A stretch of DNA of 64,000 bases from DATHAP01 sp963762865 (GTDB lineage: Bacteria; Actinomycetota; Actinomycetes; JACCUZ01), in the NCBI GenBank assembly GCA_963762865.1, contig CAVXNC010000009.1, forward strand, positions 1 to 64,000, read 5' to 3'. This document shows positions 1 through 8,820 of the stretch, one piece after another; positions within the stretch are counted from its first letter, which is position 1, and each line of letters opens with the position of its first letter. Under the pieces are notes generated by a model. The model did no database searches, was not told where the DNA came from, and saw only the letters and a list, made by a program, of their open reading frames with translations. Position numbers and translations under genes: made by a program.

Positions 1-1098
1 GTCACGGTGGCGCGCCCGAAGCTGCGGGGTACGACCGAGAAGTTCGCCTCCCGCCTGTTCGGCGCCGGCGTGACGAAGACCAACGCGTTGGAGTCGTTGG
101 TGATCGCCGGCTACGTGCGCGGGCTGTCCGACCGGGACGTCGAGGCGACCCTCGCTGACGCCCTCGGGGCGGAGGCGGCGTTGAGCAAGTCGACGGTGTC
201 ACGGGTCTGTGAGGCCATCAAGACCGAGTTCGCCCGCTGGGCCGAACGCAGCCTGACCGACCTGGCGCTGGACTACCTGTTCCTGGACGGCTCGTTCTTC
301 AAGATGCACGAGGGGGCCCGCGCCGAGCCGGTGCTGGCCGCGTGGGGCATCACCACCGCCGGCGCCCCGGTACTGGTCGGGTTGGCGCCCGCGGGCAGTG
401 AGTCCACCGACGCCTGGGCGGACTTCCTCGACGAGCTCGAGGGCCGCGGGCTGCGGCCACCGCTGCTGGCCATCAGCGATGCCGCCCCCGGACTGCTCAG
501 CGCCCTGGAGCAGGTCTTCCCGCAGTCGCTGCGGCAGAAGTGCCTGATCCACCGAGCCCGCAACGTCCTGGCGAAGGTCCCCGCCGAGGCCCAGCCCGAG
601 GTCAAGGACGCCTACTGGAAGCTGTTCGACGTCGAGGACGTCCTGGACGGCAACGACGGGCCGCAGCTCGCCCCCGGGCCGGAGCTGGTCGCGCACGTGC
701 AGGCCCGGATCGAGGCGTTCGCCACCACCTACGGCCCCCGCTTCCCCGCCGCGGTGAAGTGCCTGCTGACCGACCGTGAGCAGCTCACCAGCTACCTGAG
801 GTTCCCCCGCGAGCACCACCGCCGGATCCGGCACAGCAACTTCATCGAGCGCACCTTCGGGGAGACCCGACGCCGCGTGAAGGTCATCGGCCGGCTCCCC
901 GGCGAGGTCAGCTGCCTGTCCCTGGTCTGGGCCGTCCTGGACCGCGCGAGCCGTGGCTGGCGCGGCTTCACCATGACCAGCGACGGCACCCGCCAGCTGC
1001 AAGATCTGCGCCGCGCACTGCTCGAGCCACCGACCCAACTCCGCCCGAAGACCACGACCGACACCGACCTCGTCGAAAGTGTCGGAGCCGTCGCCTAA
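1..1098 (+). CDS. IS256-family (mutator-type) transposase, 5'-truncated by window edge
   Basis: DDE transposase of the IS256/mutator class. The catalytic triad is visible: Asp in LFLDGSFFK, Asp in AISDAAPG and Glu in SNFIERTFGE, with the class motif CLIHRARNVLAKVP between the second and third residues. A GTG at position 7 could start it, but the reading frame is open to base 1 (codons GTC ACG), and relatives have about 40 more N-terminal residues, so the true start probably lies left of the window. The frame is otherwise intact and the enzyme may be active. It sits at the edge of a decayed accessory region. Confidence 0.9.
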   Translation, partial: VTVARPKLRGTTEKFASRLFGAGVTKTNALESLVIAGYVRGLSDRDVEATLADALGAEAALSKSTVSRVCEAIKTEFARWAERSLTDLALDYLFLDGSFFKMHEGARAEPVLAAWGITTAGAPVLVGLAPAGSESTDAWADFLDELEGRGLRPPLLAISDAAPGLLSALEQVFPQSLRQKCLIHRARNVLAKVPAEAQPEVKDAYWKLFDVEDVLDGNDGPQLAPGPELVAHVQARIEAFATTYGPRFPAAVKCLLTDREQLTSYLRFPREHHRRIRHSNFIERTFGETRRRVKVIGRLPGEVSCLSLVWAVLDRASRGWRGFTMTSDGTRQLQDLRRALLEPPTQLRPKTTTDTDLVESVGAVA

Positions 1099-1155
1099 CC
1101 TGCCCACCAGAGCGAACCCACGCCCGCGGATTTACACCGGACCTGGGACGCGACC
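1..1155 (+). mobile_element. Right part of an IS256-type insertion sequence
   Basis: Contains the transposase plus a short 3' flank. The stretch around 1128-1155 (GGATTTACACC followed by GGGACGCGACC) resembles the terminal repeats I know from actinobacterial IS256 elements, so the right end is placed near 1155. The left end is outside the window, so terminal inverted repeats and the target duplication cannot be checked. The end position is an estimate. Confidence 0.4.
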
Positions 1156-1380
1156 CGCGCTGCAAGGCGTGTCACCACGCACGATGCCGATGCAGTTGGT
1201 TAGCGCCAACTGCAGCACGCCTACGCGCATCGGGAGATGCGTGTGCCTGGCACGCGTCGGAATGACGCTCGCGCGGATCGCGGCATGAGCGGCAGGGCAT
1301 GCCGGACACCGTCGTCGGTGTGAGTCGTGGCGCGGCGATCGGCAATGGCGCAGGCAGACGGCAGGCCGAGAAGGCGCGCG

Positions 1381-1974
1381 CTATGACGCGGATTCGGCGA
1401 GTGAGCGGAGGGCCGCCAGGTCGGCGCGGTCCTTGGCCCCGCCCACCTCGTCGGGACGCGGAGTGCCCTTGGTAGCGAGCATCATCTCGAGCGTCGAGCA
1501 CTCTGACCGATACGTCGTTCAACTTCCGGCGTGCGAAGGCCAGAGGGCCGCTCGACAGCACGATCGGTTGCTCGGGAACTGGCACGACGACACCTCCTTC
1601 GGGGCTGGCCAGCACGAAGGTGAGCTGGAGCTCGTAGGCGTCTCGTGCTAGTTGGTGCCGACCAGGTCCTCAGGAGTCGGCGTGTGGACCCCGCCGGCTC
1701 CCTGGAGCGCCTCGTGGACAGGGGCCTGGTCCTCTCGCCAAACCAGGACGTCGATGTCGTCGTGGGGTCGAGTGAGCCGGCCGACCCACAGGTCGACGGC
1801 CCAGCCGCCGAAGAACCAGTGCTCCAGCTCCGCCGCGTCCAGTGCGCCGGCAGCACTCGCGACCATCGACAATCCTCGATCGAAGTCACTCGACTGCTCA
1901 GTCACCCGCTGCACCGGCCCTTCCGCGTCTGAAGCCCCAAGCCCCCGGCGCATGGGGGGGCCAGTCACCGTCAT
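1381..1974 (-). pseudogene. Frameshifted nucleotidyltransferase (aminoglycoside/lincosamide adenylyltransferase-like)
   Basis: The N-terminal part (1648-1974) reads FFGGWAVDLWVGRLTRPHDDI, the GG-W...D-D core of small antibiotic-type nucleotidyltransferases. It hits a TAG at 1648. Homology resumes at once in a second frame (ARDAYELQLTFVLASPEGG, near 1600-1640) and moves to a third frame near 1495 for the C-terminus (LEMMLATKGTPRP, then AKDRADLAALRSL), ending at TAG 1381. At least two indels therefore break it. The family transfers a nucleotide onto small hydroxylated compounds; the substrate here is unknown. It is probably non-functional unless the indels are assembly errors. Confidence 0.75.
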
Positions 1975-2185
1975 GGCACATTCAAGCGCGCCGCAGCGCT
2001 GGTCGGCGAGCGCTACTTCGGCCTGGTCCCCTTGACCATGGAGACCTGCGGAACTCGCTCACCACGGCACACTCCTCACCGGCACCAAGGCCCACTCCAC
2101 ATGTGGCGGATATGACGCTCGCCGCAGGAGCGCCACCGGGGCTGCGGGCACCGAGGGCCGCAGTACGGAGTGTCCACTGGGGTAC

Positions 2186-2606
2186 TCAGAGTGCGCCGAG
2201 CTGCAGCAACATCCCGAGGTCGTCGCGGATCGCCCAGCGTTCGGCGATTCGGCCGTCGGCGAATCGGTAGGCGGCCATGAAGTCGCGGGAGTAGCGGCCG
2301 GCCGGCGCGTCGATCCCCAGGAAAAGGTAGGGCCCGGCCAGAGTCCGCCTCGTTTGCCGAACTGGACGACGCATGGCCCTTCGGCAACCACGACCAGCTC
2401 GTCCCAGCTGTGGTCGCGGAAGCCGCGACGGGCGTCGGTCTCTAGGAACTCTCGGGTGCCGGCGAGTCCTGGGGGCCTGTCCGGAGCGAGGGCGTGGTTC
2501 GCGGCGCTTGTCGGGGCGTGCACAGCTCATCGAGCCGGCCCAGGTCGTCGGATCCGAGCAGGGCGTCGAACTGCTCCACGATCTCCTTGTGGTTCTGGGA
2601 TGTCAT
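2186..2606 (-). pseudogene. Frameshifted SnoaL-like / ester cyclase family protein
   Basis: Three pieces in different frames reconstruct one small SnoaL-fold protein: MTSQNHKEIVEQFDALLGS at the start (2606, preceded by GAGGAG), a middle piece with NHALAPDRPPGLAGTREFL and WDELVVVAEGPCVVQFG, and the end RDFMAAYRFADGRIAERWAI. The length of about 140 codons fits the family, whose members are cyclases, hydratases or ligand binders. At least two frameshifts separate the pieces. It is divergent from the broken TetR gene at 2670, and the two share an intact-looking palindrome, so it was probably the TetR target. Confidence 0.75.
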
Positions 2607-2628
2607 CAGGATCTCCTCACACATTCCT

Positions 2629-2663
2629 GAGAGTCTTCCTCTCACGGTGAGAGTGTTACTCTC
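2629..2663. promoter_or_regulatory. Palindromic operator between SnoaL-like and TetR pseudogenes
   Basis: Nested inverted repeat in the 63-base divergent gap. The outer arms are GAGAGT (2629-2634) and ACTCTC (2658-2663); the centre is CTCTCACGGTGAGAG (2639-2653), which differs from a perfect palindrome only at its middle base. The size and position suit a TetR dimer controlling both divergent genes. Function is inferred from position and symmetry. Confidence 0.6.
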
Positions 2664-2669
2664 ATCAAT

Positions 2670-3357
2670 GTGGCTGTCAAGAGGGCATACGACAGGGTCC
2701 CGCCGAGCGGGCAGCGACACGGGCGACCAAGCGGGCAGGTCGTCGAGACGGCCCGTCGTCTATTCCTGGAAACCGGATACCCGGCCACCACCATGACTCG
2801 GATCGCCGACGAGTCCGGCGTACCCCGGCGACGGTGTACCGCCTGTTCGGTTCCAAGCGCGGGATCCTCAAGGCGGTGGTCAACATGACCTCGGTGGTGA
2901 CGACGAGGCCATCGAGTTCCAGCACCGGCCCGAGGTCCAGGATGCGTTCGCGGCCGAAGACCCGGGAGCGATGCTGGATGCCTTCGCCCGCGTGCACCGA
3001 GGTGTCATGCATCGTGCCGGCGCGTTGCAGCACGTGCTGGCGACCTTGGCGGTTGTCGACGACGAGGCTGCCGAAATGCTGGAGATCGTCCGACGTCAAC
3101 GCCACCGAGGACGAGAGCCGCATCGTCCGCGACCTCGCCGGCTGCAAGGCGCTACGGGCCGGACTCACGCAGAGGGCGGCCGCCGACATCGTCTACACCG
3201 TGCTGTCCCGGAGGTGTACCGCATCCTCACCGTCGAGCGCGGCTGGACCGAGGAGCAGCACGAGGCCTGGATTGCCCGCACCCTCCGGGCACAATTACTC
3301 GACACAGATGGGACCGACCAGAACGCCGGGGCCTCGACAGCTCGTCGCCCGTCATGA
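2670..3357 (+). pseudogene. Frameshifted TetR-family transcriptional regulator
   Basis: GTG start at 2670. The N-terminus reads VVETARRLFLETGYPATTMTR, the first helices of a TetR DNA-binding domain, then slips frame near 2830, where the recognition helix continues as ATVYRLFGSKRGILKAVV. The ligand-binding half changes frame several more times: MLDAFARVHRGVMHRAGALQ (2971 onward), DESRIVRDLAGCKALRAGL, and VYRILTVERGWTEEQHEAW up to 3357. At least four indels make a working protein unlikely. Orientation and the operator at 2629-2663 suggest it once controlled the SnoaL-like gene and itself. Confidence 0.8.
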
Positions 3358-3497
3358 CAGTGTCCGCCGCAGGAGCGTCGAACGCACGCGCGTCACCGCC
3401 ATGGCACACCCGACTCCCTCCTGCGCCGCTGTCGCGGCGATATGACGCACCACGAGAGCGGCATGAGCGCGGGGCGGCGCCTTTCACATGCAGCGGT

Positions 3498-4311
3498 ATG
3501 CACGCATGCGAGGTTGGGGCGCTGACGATCGCCTTCGAGTGCGCCGGGACGGGGCCGGTCGTGGCACTGGCGCACGGGTTTGTGGGCGACGCCCGCTCAA
3601 CCTGGGGCGCTCGAATCGAAGCGCTCTGCGACGAGTTTCACCGTGATCGCCTGGGACGCACCCGGGGCTGGCAGGTCGACAGAGCCCCGGAGGACTTCGG
3701 CATGAATGGCTACGCCGATTGCTTTGCAGGTTTCCTCCGGGGACTGCATGTTGAGCACGCACATCTTGTTGGACTTTCCTTCGGCGCAGCCTGGGTGCTC
3801 GCCGCATTCCAGCGGCACCGGGGGCTCGCGTCGTCGCTCACCCTGGTGGGCGGGTACGCCGGCTGGCTCGGCTCGCTCGGCAGGGACGAGGCAGATCGAA
3901 GGCTGGCACGATCGCTGGAGGCATCGCGGCTGACGCCGGATGAGTTCGTGGTTGCGATGGCGCGCGCGTGCGATCTTTCCTCGCGCGCCGTCGGCCGAAG
4001 GCGAACTCGTGGCTCGGTTCGTCGACAGCGTCCGTGCGTTCCGTCCGAGCGGATTCCGGGCGATGGCACGCGCCACCTACGCGGACCAGAGCCACGTTCT
4101 GGCTGAGGTCGACGTGCCGATGCTCCTGCTTTACGCCGACCACGATGTACGCGCTCCGGTCTCGGTCGGCGAGGCCATGCACGGCACCGTTCCAACGTCC
4201 GAACTTGTCGTACTCACCGGACCGGGTCACGTCAGCACGGTCGAGGACCCGGACGGCCTCACGCGCGAACTGCGACGGTTCCTGCACTCGGTTGAGCGGC
4301 CGCCAGCGTGA
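3498..4311 (+). pseudogene. Frameshifted alpha/beta-fold hydrolase
   Basis: Starts at ATG 3498 (MHACEVGALTIAFECAG). The frame slips near 3640-3690, where the other frame gives the expected TVIAWDAPGAGRSTEP, and returns for the nucleophile elbow GLSFG in HLVGLSFGAAWVLAAFQ. It slips again near 3965; the rest (AEVDVPMLLLYADHDVRAPV, with the acid, and GPGHVSTVEDP, with the histidine) lies in the frame ending at 4311. All three catalytic elements can be reconstructed, but about three frame changes break the gene. The substrate is unknown. Confidence 0.75.
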
Positions 4312-4631
4312 CCACGGCCGCAGCCGGCAGGCCATGATCTCGGCAAGTGAGTGCGTTGGATGCGCGCCGGTAGCGGCGAAAAGACGCAAGGGCATGCGTC
4401 GTCCGTCGGTCTCACCGGTGTCGTGAAGTTGTGGGCGAGACGAGCAGGTCGTTGCGGGCATTCAGGGGCGACTCGAAGCCGGTATGCGCGTCTTCCTACA
4501 TCGTCTTGGCATGCGCCGCACGCTTTCGAGCTCGTCCCGCGGTCCGCTGCGCCGGACCCGGGGCGCTTCCTGAGCAGGGCTCGAGCGTGGATCGGAAGGG
4601 AGTGCGCCTCGAAGCGCTCGTGCCCCTGCGA
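4312..4631. other. Intergenic stretch, no gene recognised
   Basis: About 320 bases between the hydrolase pseudogene and the convergent TetR gene. I see no coding frame with family similarity and no clear hairpin. Confidence 0.5.
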
Positions 4632-5234
4632 CTAGCGGGCCAGCAGCGCGCTGACCTGCCTGCGGATGTCCTCCACGATCTCCTCGACGCTCCAGGCGAC
4701 GTTCACGCTCGCCGCCATGCTGAGGAACATCACGCTGGACACGACGCGCGCCAGGGTCGCGGCATCGCCTTCTCCGACCCGCTTGTCGCGGCGCAGCACA
4801 GCCGTGATGGCCTCCTCGGTCTGCGCGGCGATGGCGAGCGCTTCGCCGTGATGGGGTTCTTCGGGGTCGCCGAAGACCATCTCGCGCAGGTAGGTGCGGC
4901 CGTTCTCGATCTGGGCGCGGTTGCACTGCACGATCGGCTGCACGATGGACAGGACCGCGTCCAGCACGTCGGGGATGGTCTCGGCGGCCGCCCGCCCCTT
5001 CTCGAGCGCCGCGGCGTACTGGGCGTTCTGCACCAGCAGGAGGAGCTCGCCCTTGGTCTTGGCGTAGAGGAACAGGGTCCCGGTGCCGATGTCGGCCTTG
5101 TCGGCGATCTGCTGGGTGGTGACCTCGTCGACGCCGTGTTCGGCGAACAGCTCGCTGGCCGCGGCGATGATGCGTTCGAGCTTGGCCTGCTTGTTGCGCT
5201 CGCGCCGTCCGACCGGCTGGGAGGCGACGGACAT
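4632..5234 (-). CDS. TetR-family transcriptional regulator of the EthD/hydrolase module
   Basis: Intact 200-residue TetR protein. The N-terminal helix-turn-helix covers residues ~15-60 (LERIIAAASELFAEHGVDEV, then a recognition segment around IGTGTLFLYAKTKGELL). The rest is an all-helical ligand-binding domain. The ATG at 5234 follows GGAGG with good spacing. It lies downstream of the EthD-like gene and the hydrolase on the same strand and has its own palindrome at 5260-5289, related to the one before the hydrolase. Autoregulation and repression of the two-gene operon are therefore likely; the inducer is unknown. Confidence 0.9.
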   Translation of the reverse strand: MSVASQPVGRRERNKQAKLERIIAAASELFAEHGVDEVTTQQIADKADIGTGTLFLYAKTKGELLLLVQNAQYAAALEKGRAAAETIPDVLDAVLSIVQPIVQCNRAQIENGRTYLREMVFGDPEEPHHGEALAIAAQTEEAITAVLRRDKRVGEGDAATLARVVSSVMFLSMAASVNVAWSVEEIVEDIRRQVSALLAR

Positions 5235-5259
5235 GGCGGGTCCTCCGGGAACTAGGGCT

Positions 5260-5289
5260 CTGACGTGACTCAGTTATGAGCATAGTCAC
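5260..5289. promoter_or_regulatory. Candidate TetR operator upstream of the TetR gene
   Basis: Palindrome with core CTCA-N4-TGAG (5269-5280) and outer arms GTGACT (5265-5270) and AGTCAC (5284-5289). The site before the hydrolase (7047-7076) has the same core architecture, ACTCA-N4-TGAG. It lies 25-55 bases upstream of the TetR start at 5234, as expected for autoregulation. Confidence 0.6.
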
Positions 5290-5306
5290 CACTGGGCGGG
5301 CTCCGG

Positions 5307-6113
5307 TCACTCCTGGTAGTGGGGGAGGATCTCGCCGTCCTTGACGTAGGTCAGTGCTGCGGAGACGTCGTAGGCGTGGATCGCCGAGGCGACGGGGGCG
5401 AGCGTCTGCGACAGCTGCTCGATGTCGGTGCCTTCGAAGAACGCTGTCCGGGCGGCCGGGTCGGCGAACCCGAGGACGAGCGAGGCGTGGAAGCGCTGGT
5501 CGGCCGGGTTGTCGTGGGCGACGTCGGGGGTGTCCCACGTCTTCTTGTTCCAGGGCAGGAACGTCTGCGTGCGCAGTTCCTTCAGTACGCCGGTGCCGAT
5601 GAGCGCGGGGACCAGTTCCTTCTTGATGACCTTGCGGAACTCGCGGCCGCTGACACCGTCCCTGCGGCGCAGGTAGACGACGGCTCGGGCGCCGACGGTC
5701 TCAGCCGGGCCTGCGACGTCGTACCAGCGGGACGTGCCCGGCGCGCCGGCGTACAGGAGGGTGCGCCGGAACACGTTGACCTCGTCCTTGAACGCCAGCC
5801 GCGTCTGGGTGCGGCCCTTCAGCGGCGAGAGGGCCGACTGGAAGGTGACTTCCGCGACCCCGTCGACCTTCCGGTCGGCGGGAATCTGCGTCTCGACGCC
5901 CTTGGTGGCGGGCCAGAGCCCCGGGTTGGCCTCGGCGAGGTGGATCTGCCGGTACTCCTCCAGGCCCGGGGTCGCGGCGATGATTCCGGAGTGCGGACCC
6001 TTCCAGTGGTCCATCCCCTTCTGGCGGGGCTGGTCGGTGCGCATCCACAGCAGGATGGAGGAGGTGAAGTGCTTCCTCACGCCCACCTGCGGGTTCGACG
6101 ATGACGTGCTCAT
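5307..6113 (-). CDS. EthD-like dimeric alpha-beta barrel protein
   Basis: 268 residues from the ATG at 6113, which has a purine-rich AAGAGAG leader. Segments such as KGMDHWKGPHSGIIAATPGL and VDGVAEVTFQS match the EthD/ferredoxin-like fold (substrate-proximal D-H-W-x-G-P-H motif and later beta strands). EthD-like proteins assist degradation or modification of small organic molecules, usually as dimers; the precise reaction is not known. It follows the hydrolase by 34 bases on the same strand, so the two are probably co-transcribed from the promoter at 7060-7088. Confidence 0.6.
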   Translation of the reverse strand: MSTSSSNPQVGVRKHFTSSILLWMRTDQPRQKGMDHWKGPHSGIIAATPGLEEYRQIHLAEANPGLWPATKGVETQIPADRKVDGVAEVTFQSALSPLKGRTQTRLAFKDEVNVFRRTLLYAGAPGTSRWYDVAGPAETVGARAVVYLRRRDGVSGREFRKVIKKELVPALIGTGVLKELRTQTFLPWNKKTWDTPDVAHDNPADQRFHASLVLGFADPAARTAFFEGTDIEQLSQTLAPVASAIHAYDVSAALTYVKDGEILPHYQE

Positions 6114-6147
6114 GTCTCTTCTTCTCTCTTCAGTGCGGCCGGGTGGG

Positions 6148-7008
6148 TCAGGCGGCGAGGAACTCGGCGGCGACGGGGGCGAACTTCTCGTGGAACTGGA
6201 AGACGCCACCGTGGCCGGAGTCGGGGTAGATGATCAGCTCGCTGCCCTTGATGCGGCGGTGCAGGTCCTCGGAGAGGACCGAGGGCACCATGCGGTCGTT
6301 GTCGCCGTTGGCGATCAGGGTCGGCTGGGTGAACGTCGACAGGTCCGACGGGGCGGAACGGCCGAACTTCTGGATCGCCTTCAGCTGGGTCCGGAACGCC
6401 TTGATGCTGATCGCCTTGTCACGGTCGACGGTGCGCTCCTGGAGCCGCTTGACGAACGCCTTCGCGGCGGGCTTGCCGGCGGCGTTGCGGTTGAAGAACA
6501 GGAACTCCTTCGGGTCCGACCGGGTCAGGGTCGCGCGGAGGATGTCCCAGTAGGTCACGCCGACGACCTTGTCGATGTCCTTGCCGCCGCGCGGCCCGGT
6601 CCCGGTCAGCACGAGCCTGCGGACCAGGTCGGGGTGCTTGACGATCAGGTCCTGGGCGATGAAGCCGCCCATCGAGAAGGAGAAGACGTCGATCTTGTCG
6701 AACCCGAGCGCGGTGATGAACTCGTAGGCGTGGTCGGCAGCCTCCTCGATGGTGTCGGGAACCTCTCCGGTCGAGGCGCCGACACCGCGCTGGTCGAAGG
6801 TGATGACGTGCCGGTTCTTCGCGATGGGGTCGACGATGCGGGGGTCCCAGTTGTCCAGGGTCGCGGCGAGGTGCACGAAGAAGACGACGGGGATGCCGCC
6901 CTTCGGGCCCAGCTCCCGGTAGGCGTAGGTGGTGCCGCCGGCGGTGACGGTGCGGGCCGGCGCCTCCGCGTACGAGGTGATGACGGGTTCGTGGCTGCTG
7001 GTGCTCAT
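6148..7008 (-). CDS. Alpha/beta hydrolase
   Basis: 286-residue single-domain alpha/beta hydrolase. The nucleophile is Ser112 in FSFSMGG; the acid is in the segment LIANGDNDRMVP (Asp236 or 238), and the base is His266 in PDSGHGGVFQFH. The strand-loop VVFFVHLAATLDNWDP and FDQRGVGAST are standard. The start is placed at ATG 7008 because AGGAG lies 9 bases upstream; an in-frame start at 7056 would overlap the operator. There is no signal peptide, so it is cytoplasmic. It is first in an operon with the EthD-like gene. The substrate is unknown, perhaps an ester or a ring-cleavage product. Confidence 0.85.
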   Translation of the reverse strand: MSTSSHEPVITSYAEAPARTVTAGGTTYAYRELGPKGGIPVVFFVHLAATLDNWDPRIVDPIAKNRHVITFDQRGVGASTGEVPDTIEEAADHAYEFITALGFDKIDVFSFSMGGFIAQDLIVKHPDLVRRLVLTGTGPRGGKDIDKVVGVTYWDILRATLTRSDPKEFLFFNRNAAGKPAAKAFVKRLQERTVDRDKAISIKAFRTQLKAIQKFGRSAPSDLSTFTQPTLIANGDNDRMVPSVLSEDLHRRIKGSELIIYPDSGHGGVFQFHEKFAPVAAEFLAA

Positions 7009-7046
7009 GATGGTTCTCCTTGCGATGGGTGTCGATGCGAGCGGAT

Positions 7047-7088
7047 CTGAGTGCACTCAATAATGAGTCAACTCAGAATTATTGTCAA
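7047..7088 (-). promoter_or_regulatory. Promoter with embedded TetR operator, hydrolase operon
   Basis: On the minus strand TTGACA (complement of 7083-7088), a 17-base spacer, then CATTAT (complement of 7060-7065) form a plausible vegetative promoter. A 30-base palindrome covers the -10 box: CTGAGTGCACTCA (7047-7059), a 4-base spacer, and TGAGTCAACTCAG (7064-7076), whose arms differ at only two positions. A repressor bound here would block RNA polymerase directly. Its core matches the site before the TetR gene. Confidence 0.7.
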
Positions 7089-7230
7089 GGAGACATCCGT
7101 GAGGTGATCACGCCGCGCTGGCGCTCCGCCAGACGCGTTCCTTGCCTTCGCCCGCAGTGGCGGCACTGGCGTTGTCGAGTCGTGCCTCTATGTGGGCGCA
7201 GTTGAACCTGCACCACGCCGGTCGACTCGG

Positions 7231-8145
7231 TTATACGCCGGCGACGTAGGCGGTGAGGAAGTGGACTCCGTGGCGGTCGAGGTTGCCGCGGGCGCGGTCG
7301 TAGTGCTCGGTGGTTCTGGGGTCGGCGTGGCGCGCGAGGATCTGGGCGTCGCGGAGCGGGACGCCGGCGTCGAGGGCGTTGGTGATCGCCGCATGCCGGA
7401 GCGAGTGCGGGCTGATGTGACGGGGGATCCCGGCAGCCTTCGCGACCCGGGCGACCATCCGGTAGGCATCGCGGCGGTCGATCGGCTTGCCCGAGATCGG
7501 CCGCAGGATCAGCGGACCGGTGGTCCGTTCGCCGCGGCAGGCCTCCAGGACGCGGAGGACCGGGACGGTCAGTGGCATGGTCGCGGGCTTGTCGCCCTTG
7601 CCCACCAGGTGCAGGACCCGGTGGCCCCGCAGGGTCTCGGCGTAGTCCTCGATGCGGACCGCGGCGGCCTCCGAGGCTCGCAGCGCGTTGATGCCCAACA
7701 GGTAGGCCAGGGCGCCGTGGTGGACGGTGATGGTCTGGGCGACTTGGAGGAAGCGGATCAGCTCGAGCCGGTCGAGGCCTTGGGTCCGGGACTCGTCGCT
7801 GTGCACCTTCGGCAGCCGCGCGTAGACGGCGGGGTCGGCCGGGATCAGGCCGTCGATGTGGGCGAACCGGAAGAAGCCGCGGACCCCGTGCATCATCGTG
7901 TTGGTCGAGGACGCCATGAGCCCGGCCTCGCCGAGACTGCGGATGTACAGCTCGACGTGGGCGCGTTGGATCCCGACCAGCGGGTCCAGCCCGTTGCCTT
8001 CGCACCATTCGAACCAGCGACGCAACTGGTAGGCGTAGAGCTCGTGGGTGTGCCCGGCGTACCGGGCCAGGAACGAGACCGCCGCCAACTGGGCAGTGGT
8101 CATCGTCGTGGGCTGGAACGGCAGCAGCCGCGACTCGGTGGACAT
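7231..8145 (-). CDS. Tyrosine recombinase / phage-type integrase
   Basis: 304 residues from ATG 8145, chosen because GAGGTG precedes it; the frame stays open to 8340 but that part has no similarity. An N-terminal core-binding domain (residues ~10-100, SFLARYAGHTHELYAYQLRR) is followed by the catalytic domain. All catalytic residues are visible: Arg in NALRASEAA, Lys in VGKGDKP, HSLRH (HxxR), and LARHADPRTTEHYDRA with the second His and nucleophile Tyr. It looks active. XerC/D-like proteins of this length occur in actinobacterial transposons and integrative elements, which fits the IS-rich surroundings. Confidence 0.9.
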   Translation of the reverse strand: MSTESRLLPFQPTTMTTAQLAAVSFLARYAGHTHELYAYQLRRWFEWCEGNGLDPLVGIQRAHVELYIRSLGEAGLMASSTNTMMHGVRGFFRFAHIDGLIPADPAVYARLPKVHSDESRTQGLDRLELIRFLQVAQTITVHHGALAYLLGINALRASEAAAVRIEDYAETLRGHRVLHLVGKGDKPATMPLTVPVLRVLEACRGERTTGPLILRPISGKPIDRRDAYRMVARVAKAAGIPRHISPHSLRHAAITNALDAGVPLRDAQILARHADPRTTEHYDRARGNLDRHGVHFLTAYVAGV

Positions 8146-8482
8146 GGAGCACCTCGCGCGACGACCTGCAGCGAGGCCACGCCGTGCTCGCCGCCGACAC
8201 GGCGAGGCACTCGAACACGCTGACGCTAAACCGCACCGGGCTACGCCGTCAGGCGGCGATATGACGCAGCCGCACCACGCACAAGACGACGAACATCGAG
8301 ACGATCTAGCCGGGCCAGGCGTCGCCGGTGCGCTCGCCATGCTCGACGCGGCACCTCGACCGGGGTGAAGGAGTCAGCCGCCGGAGTCACCACCTATCGA
8401 CGTCAGCGGACCGCTCCGAACGCGGAGGGCCAGTGGCTGAGTCGCAGACGATGACCGCCGTCGCGGCCGATCGGCGAATGGC
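8146..8482. other. Upstream region of the recombinase; no gene recognised
   Basis: 337 bases without a supported coding frame. At 8253-8268 lies GCGGCGATATGACGCA, a 16-base match to 3434-3449; a shorter copy (GATATGACGC) is at 2109-2118. It may mark recombinase-related boundaries or be chance. Confidence 0.4.
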
Positions 8483-8820
8483 TCAGGAGCTCGCCGTGGT
8501 GAAACGCAGAATCTCGGAAGCCACCAGCTCCGGGTCGTCGAACATCGCGGTGTGGCCGCAGTCGGTCAGCTCGCGCAACTCCGCGTCCGGCAGCTCGGCG
8601 AGAAATCGCTCGGCATGCTCGCGCGAGAAGACTCGATCGCCGGACGGATGAAGGATGAGCACGGGACAACTCACCCGCTCCAACCCATCAAGCCGAGCGA
8701 TCGTCCCATCCGCGCGCGTGTTCGCGGCGAGGTGTGCGGCGACGTCGCAGTGCGCGAACTGGGCCAGCAGTCGCTCCGCCTCCACAGGCGGGATCCGGGC
8801 CGGGTCGACGCAGGTGTCGG
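8483..8820 (-). pseudogene. C-terminal fragment of an alpha/beta hydrolase, cut by an IS
   Basis: Only the last ~110 codons remain. They include the acid-bearing strand VSCPVLILHPSGDRVFSREH and the histidine loop ELRELTDCGHTAMFDDPEL. The N-terminal half with the nucleophile is missing: upstream of codon DTCVDPARIPP the sequence becomes transposase DNA at about 8821. The fragment has no start of its own and cannot make an active enzyme. Confidence 0.75.
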
